19,710 nucleotides of DNA from an uncultured Clostridia bacterium (lineage in GTDB: Bacteria; Bacillota; Clostridia; Oscillospirales; Acutalibacteraceae). This document shows positions 7,306 to 12,393 of this stretch, piece by piece. The translations under genes were made by a program, and so were the position numbers. The notes beneath the pieces were generated by a model. That model was not told where the DNA came from and made no database searches. It saw nothing but the letters and a program-made list of their open reading frames with translations. The stretch lies in the NCBI GenBank assembly GCA_946042285.1, contig CAMGDK010000013.1, positions 1-19,710 on the forward strand, read 5' to 3'. The number at the start of each line of letters is the position of its first letter. Position 1 is the stretch's first letter.

Positions 7306-8025
7306 ATGACAATGGCTAATATTCACTCATTTGAATCTATGGCGGCGCTTGACGGCGACGGTATTCGATATGCCGTATTTTTAACGGGATGTCCGCTTCG
7401 CTGCGCATACTGCCACAATCCTGACACATGGCAAGCCTCCGGCACGGAATGGACAAGCGATGAGCTTGTTAAAAAAATTGCACGCTACAAGCCGTACTTT
7501 GCAAAGGGTGGCGGAGTCACCTTTTCAGGCGGTGAGCCATTACTCCACGCGTCATTTATTAACGAGTGCGCAGTGCGCTTGAAGGACGAGGGTATCAACT
7601 ATGCGATTGACACCTCCGGCAGTGTTGAGCTTACCGATGAGGTTAAAGTCGCCTTATTAGGCGCAGACCTTGTTATACTCGACATTAAATTTTATGACGA
7701 GCAAATGTATAAGCAATACACACACGGCGTATTTTCGCGTTTTGTATCAATAGGCAAATTCTGCACCGACAACAATATCAGATTATGGCTTAGGACGGTT
7801 GTAGTGCCCGGTATTAACGATACGAAGGAGCATATTGAGAGGTATGCCGATTTTGCAAGTCAGTTTAAATTTGAAAAATATGAGCTTTTAGGATTTCACA
7901 CAATGGGATTCTTTAAGTACGATAATCTCGGTATTGATAATCCGCTTGAGAACACTCCTGCGCTTGATAAGGACAAACTCGCCGAGCTTCAAAAATTACT
8001 CAACAGCAAAATTTCGATTGGGTGA
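7306..8025 (+). CDS. pflA: Pyruvate formate-lyase-activating enzyme (radical SAM)
   Basis: A 239-residue radical SAM enzyme that uses SAM and a [4Fe-4S] cluster to install the glycyl radical on PflB (Gly717 in this window). The N-terminus IHSFESMAALDGDGIRYAVFLTGC is diagnostic of PflA. The cluster motif CxxxCxxC is Cys29, Cys33, Cys36 (CPLRCAYCHNPDTW). GGGVTFSGGEPLLH is the SAM-binding GGE motif, and the sequence continues through VILDIKFYD and WLRTVVVPGIND. Two in-frame ATGs (7306 and 7312) are possible starts; neither has a strong Shine-Dalgarno site. The frame is open back to 7246, but that extension would translate the palindromic repeat and is rejected. The pflB terminator lies upstream, so pflA probably depends on read-through or on a promoter I could not define. 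Confidence 0.95.
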   Translation: MTMANIHSFESMAALDGDGIRYAVFLTGCPLRCAYCHNPDTWQASGTEWTSDELVKKIARYKPYFAKGGGVTFSGGEPLLHASFINECAVRLKDEGINYAIDTSGSVELTDEVKVALLGADLVILDIKFYDEQMYKQYTHGVFSRFVSIGKFCTDNNIRLWLRTVVVPGINDTKEHIERYADFASQFKFEKYELLGFHTMGFFKYDNLGIDNPLENTPALDKDKLAELQKLLNSKISIG

Positions 8026-8066
8026 TTTTTCGATTTTTTATCGCATAAGCATATTGTGTGATAATT

Positions 8067-8345
8067 ATGAAAAAGCTAATAAATAAGGCAAAGGAATACC
8101 GTCGTTTTTTTACGACGGTTAAATTATTGAAGAGCCTTGCAAATCAAATGACGGTTGCACTGCCATGCGTAAATCTGTGCGTTAGCAGAGGATTTGCAAG
8201 GCAGGTTAAAATATATAATAACGACGATTTGATTGCTTTGCTTGATGCAGATGATTTGACTTGTCTGCGTTCGTGCGGCATGCACTTTTGTGCGTCGTTT
8301 ATTTATTGTCTTTGCGTAAAATACAGTATAGATAAACTGTGCTGA
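8067..8345 (+). CDS. Doubtful small Cys-rich ORF, unrecognised
   Basis: A 92-residue frame starting at ATGAAAAAG (a GTG at 8058 would add three residues). It opens with a basic stretch (KKLINKAKEYRRFF), has a central NNDDLIALLDADDL and ends in a Cys-rich segment (CLRSCGMHFCASFIYCLCV). I recognise no family. Against it: no Shine-Dalgarno site, although nearly every other gene in the window has one; no promoter of its own; and strong inverted repeats run through it. For it: 92 open codons that fill most of the gap between pflA and the next promoter. It may be spurious or decayed. Confidence 0.25.
   Translation: MKKLINKAKEYRRFFTTVKLLKSLANQMTVALPCVNLCVSRGFARQVKIYNNDDLIALLDADDLTCLRSCGMHFCASFIYCLCVKYSIDKLC
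8098..8119. repeat. Hairpin with T6 loop
   Basis: ACCGTCGT (8098-8105) and ACGACGGT (8112-8119) are perfect 8-bp arms around six T. No T tract follows on the plus strand, so it is not a textbook terminator, though it might help end pflA transcripts. Confidence 0.6.
8134..8202. repeat. 12-bp inverted repeat with 45-base centre (possible structured RNA)
   Basis: GCCTTGCAAATC (8134-8145) is perfectly complementary to GATTTGCAAGGC (8191-8202). The 45-base centre has at least one further short pairing, TGCAC with GTGCG. Arms of this length so close together are unlikely by chance. No known RNA family was recognised. Confidence 0.6.
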
Positions 8346-8357
8346 ATGTGATATAAT
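8329..8357 (+). promoter_or_regulatory. Extended -10 promoter of the HAD gene
   Basis: TGATATAAT (8349-8357) is a consensus -10 with a TGN extension; the -35 position (8329-8334, TAGATA) is weak. It lies 28 bases before the start codon, giving a short leader with GAGGAA (8374-8379) as ribosome site. Confidence 0.65.
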
Positions 8358-8385
8358 AGTTTAAATAAAAAACGAGGAAGTAAAA

Positions 8386-9201
8386 ATGAGCATTAAAATG
8401 ATTGCAACCGATCTCGACGGCACATTGATGTCGCCCGATCATTTAACCATAACAGAAAGAACTAAGGCTGCTCTTAAGCAAGCGCACGACTTAGGTATCA
8501 GGATTGCGCTTTGCACCGGCAGACCGATGTGCATTATCGGCGATGTTGTTGAGCAGGTGCCGTTTGTCGATTATATTATTCATTCAAACGGCGCAAGCGT
8601 TTACGACAGAAATAACAATAAGCCCGTCTATGAAAGCCTTATTCCCAACGATGTCGCGTGTGAGCTGATTGATTTTGTATTGCAATACGAGGTCAGCTTT
8701 GATGTAACAGTTAACGGTGAAAGCCATCTGCAAAAGGGTACAGAGGTTTATTTTGATAGCATGATTTTCCCGACGGAGTTTATTCAAAGCGTTAGCGAGT
8801 CGATGATTGCGCACGACGACTTAAAGGCGTTTCTCGGCGGCAGAGGGATAGAGAAAATTACGCTCTACACAGTTAAGGACGAGGATTTTGACGAGCTTTG
8901 GAGCAAGATAGAGTCAAAAAATCTTTTTGTTGCAACAAGCTTTAAGGGCAATATTGAGGCAACCTCAATCAACGCCGACAAGGGTAAGGCGCTCAAGGGC
9001 GTGTGTGACTCATTAGGTATTGAGGCAAGAGAGATAATGGCGTTCGGCGATGCCGGCAACGATTGCCCGATGCTTGAGTATGCGCTGTATTCGTTCGCCA
9101 TGGGCAATGCAACGGATGAGTGCAAGAGCTCTGCAAGATTTGAAACCGACACAAACGGCAATGACGGCGTTGCCGTTCAAATAGAAAGATATTGCTTATA
9201 A
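8386..9201 (+). CDS. Cof-type HAD-IIB family sugar-phosphate phosphatase
   Basis: A 271-residue cytoplasmic haloacid dehalogenase-superfamily hydrolase. Motif I is DLDGTL with nucleophile Asp9 and acid/base Asp11. Motif II is Thr44 in CTGRP. Motif III is Lys199 in NADKGKAL. Motif IV is GDAGND at 221-226, which binds Mg2+. The large region between motifs II and III is the C2B cap of the Cof/YidA/YwpJ group. Members dephosphorylate sugar phosphates, flavin or pyridoxal phosphates and similar small metabolites, and the substrate cannot be read from sequence. It is monocistronic, with its own promoter upstream and a terminator downstream. The ATG at 8386 has GAGGAA seven bases upstream. Confidence 0.93.
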   Translation: MSIKMIATDLDGTLMSPDHLTITERTKAALKQAHDLGIRIALCTGRPMCIIGDVVEQVPFVDYIIHSNGASVYDRNNNKPVYESLIPNDVACELIDFVLQYEVSFDVTVNGESHLQKGTEVYFDSMIFPTEFIQSVSESMIAHDDLKAFLGGRGIEKITLYTVKDEDFDELWSKIESKNLFVATSFKGNIEATSINADKGKALKGVCDSLGIEAREIMAFGDAGNDCPMLEYALYSFAMGNATDECKSSARFETDTNGNDGVAVQIERYCL

Positions 9202-9210
9202 ATAATAAAT

Positions 9211-9243
9211 CCGACATGATGCATTTCATGTCGGTATTTTTTT
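9211..9243 (+). terminator. Terminator after the HAD gene
   Basis: CCGACATGA (9211-9219) and TCATGTCGG (9226-9234) form a perfect 9-bp stem with a 6-base loop, then TATTTTTTT. Confidence 0.92.
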
Positions 9244-9266
9244 GCAAAAAATTCCATTTATGCATT

Positions 9267-9296
9267 GGAATATAAAAGCAGGCATGGTGCAAAATA
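9267..9296 (+). promoter_or_regulatory. Candidate sigma-G-like promoter of spoVT
   Basis: GGAATA (9267-9272) and CAAAATA (9290-9296) are 17 bases apart, loosely resembling forespore sigma-G elements (TGNATA and CATNNTA). spoVT is sigma-G-dependent in Bacillus subtilis. The match is partial and could be chance. Confidence 0.25.
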
Positions 9297-9313
9297 GTAG
9301 TGTTAAGTCGTAG

Positions 9314-9332
9314 GGGCGAACAGTGTTCGCCT
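9314..9332. repeat. Short GC-rich palindrome in the spoVT leader
   Basis: GGCGAACA (9315-9322), one G, TGTTCGCC (9324-9331), extended by a G-T pair at each end. It is GC-rich in an AT-rich leader. Palindromes with this GGCGAACA core are, as I recall, scattered in many clostridial genomes; only one copy is in this window. It could be a REP-like element or a leader hairpin affecting spoVT expression. Confidence 0.55.
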
Positions 9333-9368
9333 GCTGATTATACTATTTTTTCAACAGGAGAATTATAT

Positions 9369-9905
9369 ATGAAGGCAACAGGAATTGTTAGAAGAATTGA
9401 TGATTTAGGCAGAATTGTAATACCAAAGGAAATCCGACGCTCCTTTCGCATCAAGGAGGGCGATCCGCTCGAGATTTACACAGATGCAGAGGGCGAGGTT
9501 ATCTTTAAAAAGTATTCGCCGATAGGCGAGCTTTCAAGCTTTGCATCACAGTATGCAGAGGTGCTCCACAAAAACGGAGGTCTTCCCATCGCGATTATGG
9601 ATAACGACCATGTTATCGCGGCGTCAGGCATCAGCAAGCGAGAAATCCTTGAAAGGCGAGTTACAAAAAGCCTTGAGGAGCTTATGGAAAACAGAGCAAT
9701 TCATATCGCAACAGACACAGTGCCGAGCATGAATGCCATCGAAGGCTTTGACAGAAAGGCAAACGTTGTATATCCAATCATTTACGGAGGCGATGTGAGC
9801 GGTGCGGTCGCTTTGATTGAAAGCGAAAACCACCAGCTTCCAAGCGAAACAGACATCAAATTGGTGCAGGTTGCCGCCGCCTTTCTCGGCAAGCAAATGG
9901 AATGA
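9369..9905 (+). CDS. spoVT: Stage V sporulation protein T, AbrB-type transcription regulator
   Basis: A 178-residue regulator of late forespore genes. Residues 1-50 are the swapped-hairpin AbrB DNA-binding domain; MKATGIVRRIDDLGRIVIPKEIRR is nearly identical to B. subtilis SpoVT. Residues about 53-178 form the GAF-like ligand domain (MENR and GAVALIE motifs), ending FLGKQME like the family. Length equals the family norm. The ATG at 9369 has CAGGAGAA just upstream. The frame is open to 9300, but that extension would translate the leader palindrome and is rejected. The gene marks the host as an endospore former or a recent descendant of one. It stands alone between the HAD terminator and the next promoter. 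Confidence 0.96.
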   Translation: MKATGIVRRIDDLGRIVIPKEIRRSFRIKEGDPLEIYTDAEGEVIFKKYSPIGELSSFASQYAEVLHKNGGLPIAIMDNDHVIAASGISKREILERRVTKSLEELMENRAIHIATDTVPSMNAIEGFDRKANVVYPIIYGGDVSGAVALIESENHQLPSETDIKLVQVAAAFLGKQME

Positions 9906-9908
9906 CTG

Positions 9909-9925
9909 TTGTGCAAGTTGCACAA
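9909..9925. repeat. Perfect 17-base palindrome after spoVT
   Basis: TTGTGCAA (9909-9916), G, TTGCACAA (9918-9925), followed by AAATCATT. There is no T tract. It may be a weak transcript-end hairpin or an operator upstream of the next promoter. Confidence 0.5.
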
Positions 9926-9982
9926 AAATCATTAACCATATTTGGTGAAATCGTTGACAGGGTAGAAATGAAATAAAAGGTA

Positions 9983-10010
9983 TTGATTTTTCAAAATACT
10001 TGTATATAAT
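9983..10010 (+). promoter_or_regulatory. Promoter of the YczE-like gene
   Basis: TTGATT (9983-9988) and TATAAT (10005-10010) are 16 bases apart. A TTGACA at 9954-9959 has no good -10 partner at normal spacing and was not chosen. Confidence 0.65.
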
Positions 10011-10056
10011 GTTGGCAAAGAGGGGAAAGAACGATTAAGATACTTGAGGCATAAGC

Positions 10057-10890
10057 ATGAAAAGATTTCAGAATGAAGCTTACGGGTACATCAAAGACAT
10101 GTTTGCCCAACATAATATGGTAAAAAGGGTTATAATTTCCTTTGTCAGCATCATCATTATGGGCTTCGGAATTGCGCTCTTTTCAGTCTCAGGCTTTGGC
10201 GTTGATCCTTTCACCTCTATGAATATGAATATAGCAAGCACCATTGGAGTAGGGTTTGGAACCTACCAGCTCATTGTGAATTTTGTCATTCTCCTTTACG
10301 TGATTATTGTTGCTCACAGAGGGCTTGTAGGAGTAGGCACGGTGTTCAATATGGTTGGCTGTGGTTATTCCTGTGAGTTTTTCCAAGGCTTGCTCAATCA
10401 ATGGGTAACAGAGCATTATACATTGGCGATTCGTTTACCCCTTCTTATCGCCGGTATAATTACTCTTTGCTTTGCTTGTTCATTATTCTTTACAGCTAAT
10501 ATCGGAGTAGGCCCTTACGATGCGCTCGGCTTTATGCTCAGCAGAGGTATTCACCTTGAGCATAAATGGGTAAGAGTGATAACAGATGTTGCAGTTATTC
10601 TTATCGGTCTTGTGATTAGCGGCGGATTTGCATCGCTGCTTAAGGGTAATTTCTCCGGAGTACATAATATCGGCATCGGCACGGTTATAACAGCCTTTTG
10701 CATGGGACCGCTTATCAATTTATTTAATAAGCATATTTCTGCAAAGATACTTAATGTCGATTACGAAAAGATAAGCAAGGATGTTGCCTTCTTCATGATT
10801 AAAGGCGCTATGCTTAAAAATGCTACTCCGATTCCGATAAAGCCTAATGAGCTTAACATCAAATCCAATGCGTATGAGGTTTTGAGATGA
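10057..10890 (+). CDS. YczE/YyaS/YitT-family integral membrane protein
   Basis: A 277-residue membrane protein of unknown transport or signalling function. Hydrophobic segments lie near residues 25-46, 69-86, 90-110, 125-146, 172-192 and 207-223, followed by a hydrophilic tail from about 225. An internal repeat is visible: GFGVDPFTSMNMNIAS (47-62) and NIGVGPYDALGFMLS (148-162), one per half, the GxGxxP(Y/F/W) signature of the YczE/YitT group (COG2364). GAGG (10046-10049) precedes the ATG. It has its own promoter and terminator. Assignment to the family is firm; function is not. Confidence 0.8.
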   Translation: MKRFQNEAYGYIKDMFAQHNMVKRVIISFVSIIIMGFGIALFSVSGFGVDPFTSMNMNIASTIGVGFGTYQLIVNFVILLYVIIVAHRGLVGVGTVFNMVGCGYSCEFFQGLLNQWVTEHYTLAIRLPLLIAGIITLCFACSLFFTANIGVGPYDALGFMLSRGIHLEHKWVRVITDVAVILIGLVISGGFASLLKGNFSGVHNIGIGTVITAFCMGPLINLFNKHISAKILNVDYEKISKDVAFFMIKGAMLKNATPIPIKPNELNIKSNAYEVLR

Positions 10891-10896
10891 GCTAAC

Positions 10897-10930
10897 AAGG
10901 TTGCTGAATATATTATTCTCAACCTTTTTA
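10897..10930 (+). terminator. Terminator after the YczE-like gene
   Basis: AAGGTTG (10897-10903) pairs with CAACCTT (10920-10926), and inside it GAATA (10906-10910) pairs with TATTC (10914-10918). A short T run follows. Confidence 0.7.
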
Positions 10931-10975
10931 TATATAGTCTTCGAGTTTAGTTTACATATATATTTTTACCCCTTT

Positions 10976-11016
10976 GAAAAGAGTGCTCTCGTTTGCAGAG
11001 TGCTCTTTTCATTTTG
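10976..11016 (+). terminator. Second, stronger terminator before the GntR-ABC operon
   Basis: GAAAAGAGTGCTCT (10976-10989) pairs with AGAGTGCTCTTTTC (10997-11010) over 14 positions with two G-T pairs, followed by ATTTTGT. It insulates the next operon from read-through. The 45 bases between the two terminators hold no recognisable gene. Confidence 0.8.
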
Positions 11017-11038
11017 TCAAAAAATTTTAAAAACCGTA

Positions 11039-11067
11039 TTGACAAATTAAAAACGCTGTGCTATATT
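11039..11067 (+). promoter_or_regulatory. Sigma-A promoter of the GntR-ABC operon
   Basis: TTGACA (11039-11044, perfect) and TATATT (11062-11067) are 17 bases apart. Transcription would start near 11073, inside the dyad described next. Confidence 0.85.
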
Positions 11068-11068
11068 G

Positions 11069-11104
11069 TAACTGTAATAGCAAAGGTATCACAGTTAGCT
11101 AACT
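11069..11104. promoter_or_regulatory. Probable GntR operator: two overlapping dyads
   Basis: TAACTGTAATA (11069-11079) and TATCACAGTTA (11087-11097) are inverted repeats matching at 10 of 11 positions around a 7-base centre. Overlapping the right arm is a perfect 12-base palindrome, AGTTAGCTAACT (11093-11104). The site begins two bases after the -10 box, a typical place for autorepression by a YtrA-type GntR regulator, whose gene starts at 11127. Confidence 0.65.
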
Positions 11105-11126
11105 ATAACTTAGGAGGGGATATAAG

Positions 11127-11504
11127 GTGATTTTTATTGATTATCATAGTCGTGTCCCGATTTACGAGCAGATTAAGGAGCAGATAATAATGCTGATAAA
11201 CACCGGTGTTTACAAGCCGAATGACCGGCTTCCGTCGATAAGAGTGCTGTCAAACGAGCTTAATATAAATGTAAACACCATAAAGCGAGCTCTTACAGAG
11301 CTTGAGCATGACGGCATAATTTATTCTGCGCAGGGCAGGGGTGTATTTGTGTCCTCAAATCCTATCGGAAATGAGAGGGTTAAGGCTTCTGCGCTTGATG
11401 ATGTTAAAGCTGTTGTGAATTCGGCAAAGGCAAAGGGTGTAACCCTTGATGAGCTAAATCGGCTTGTTTGCGAAATTTACAAGGAGGGTGCTAACGATGA
11501 TTGA
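11127..11504 (+). CDS. GntR-family transcription regulator, YtrA subfamily
   Basis: A 125-residue repressor-type protein. Residues 8-76 are the GntR winged helix: PIYEQIKEQI, LPSIRVLSNELNINVNTIKRAL (recognition helix about 48-56) and the wing GRGVFV (70-75). The short helical C-terminus (about 85-125) and small total size identify the YtrA subfamily, which usually autoregulates ABC-transporter operons. It starts with GTG; AGGAGGGG (11112-11119) sits seven bases upstream. Its 3' end overlaps the ABC ATPase start by 8 bases (ATGATTGA), indicating translational coupling. The inducer is unknown; relatives respond to cell-envelope stress or antibiotics. Confidence 0.92.
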   Translation: MIFIDYHSRVPIYEQIKEQIIMLINTGVYKPNDRLPSIRVLSNELNINVNTIKRALTELEHDGIIYSAQGRGVFVSSNPIGNERVKASALDDVKAVVNSAKAKGVTLDELNRLVCEIYKEGANDD

Positions 11505-12393
11505 AATTAAGAATGTTACAAAAAAATTCGGCGATTTCACAGCGATTGAAGATATTAGCTTCAAGGTTGAGGAGTCGTCAATATATGGACTTATAGGCTA
11601 TAACGGTGCAGGCAAAACTACTCTTCTTAAGACCTGCGCAGGTATATACAGGGCAGACGGCGGAAGCGTGCTTATTAACGGCGAAAATGTTTATGACAAC
11701 GGTAAGCTTAGGTCGGATTTGTTCTATGTTCCGGATGACCTTTTCTTTTTAAAAAATGCAAGCCTTAACAAAATGAAAGCCTTTTACAAGGGATATTATC
11801 CCAATTTTTCCGACAGGGTTTTCAACAATATGGTTGAGGCAATGGGACTTGATGTTAAGAAGAATATCGGCTCGTTTTCAAAGGGCATGCAAAGGCAGGC
11901 AGAGGTTGTGCTTGCCATGTCAACAAGACCGAAATACATGCTTCTTGACGAGGTGTTTGATGGTATTGATCCGCAAAAGCGTAACCTTTGCAAGAAGATG
12001 TTTATTGAATACATGGCAGAAACAGGCTGCTCAATGATTATGAGCAGTCACAATTTGCAGGAGGTTTCGGACCTTTGCGACCATGTTGCGCTTATCAACG
12101 GCAAGAAGCTTACAATGGATGTTAGTGTTGATGACATCAGCATGGCATACAGGAAATACAGAATGATTTTTGACGCTCCTGTAACTGAAGAAATGTTTAA
12201 CGGCATTGATAATAAGGGCATCACAATAGACGGCAAGCTTGCAACAATTATCGTTTCAAGTGATTTTGACGACAGCACTCTGAATGCTCTTGCACCTATT
12301 CATCTTGACAGCATTACGCTTTCACTTGAAGAGGTATTTCTTAACGAAATGGAGGAGAAGGATTATGACATCACTAAAATCTTCAGCGAATAA
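11497..12393 (+). CDS. ABC transporter ATP-binding protein
   Basis: A 298-residue nucleotide-binding subunit. Walker A is GYNGAGKTT (34-42), the signature is FSKGMQRQ (127-134, a non-canonical LSGGQ as in YtrB-like ATPases), Walker B is YMLLDE (147-152) and the H-loop is His185 in MSSHNLQEV. Residues from about 210 form an accessory C-terminal domain (YRKYRMIFDAPVTEE... ending near ITLSLEEVFLNEME). The start at 11497 has AAGGAGGG eight bases upstream. The frame opens earlier, at 11464, but without a ribosome site and deep inside the regulator gene. The 3' end overlaps the permease start by 29 bases. It should energise the following permease in the membrane. Confidence 0.93.
   Translation: MIEIKNVTKKFGDFTAIEDISFKVEESSIYGLIGYNGAGKTTLLKTCAGIYRADGGSVLINGENVYDNGKLRSDLFYVPDDLFFLKNASLNKMKAFYKGYYPNFSDRVFNNMVEAMGLDVKKNIGSFSKGMQRQAEVVLAMSTRPKYMLLDEVFDGIDPQKRNLCKKMFIEYMAETGCSMIMSSHNLQEVSDLCDHVALINGKKLTMDVSVDDISMAYRKYRMIFDAPVTEEMFNGIDNKGITIDGKLATIIVSSDFDDSTLNALAPIHLDSITLSLEEVFLNEMEEKDYDITKIFSE

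Larger units (their letters stand above)
8026..8385. other. 360-base interval without a firm gene
   Basis: The stretch between pflA and the HAD gene holds a doubtful small ORF (8067-8345), a T-looped hairpin (8098-8119), a long-armed inverted repeat (8134-8202) and, at its right end, the HAD gene promoter. No clear pflA terminator is visible. The interval could be a structured RNA, a decayed gene or a fast-evolving small gene. Confidence 0.6.

Noticed and set aside
8098..8202. CRISPR-like or tandem repeat array
   Set aside because: The repeats are inverted arms of hairpins, not direct repeats separated by spacers.
9300..9368. N-terminal extension of SpoVT
   Set aside because: It would translate the leader palindrome; MKATGIVRRIDDLGR is the conserved SpoVT start with CAGGAG upstream.
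9954..9980. TTGACA promoter upstream of the YczE-like gene
   Set aside because: No acceptable -10 hexamer lies 16-18 bases downstream; TTGATT/TATAAT at 9983-10010 is the better match.
12284..12364. N-terminal extension of the ABC permease
   Set aside because: It overlaps the ATPase gene by over 100 bases without a ribosome site; the ATG at 12365 has GGAGG at nine bases.
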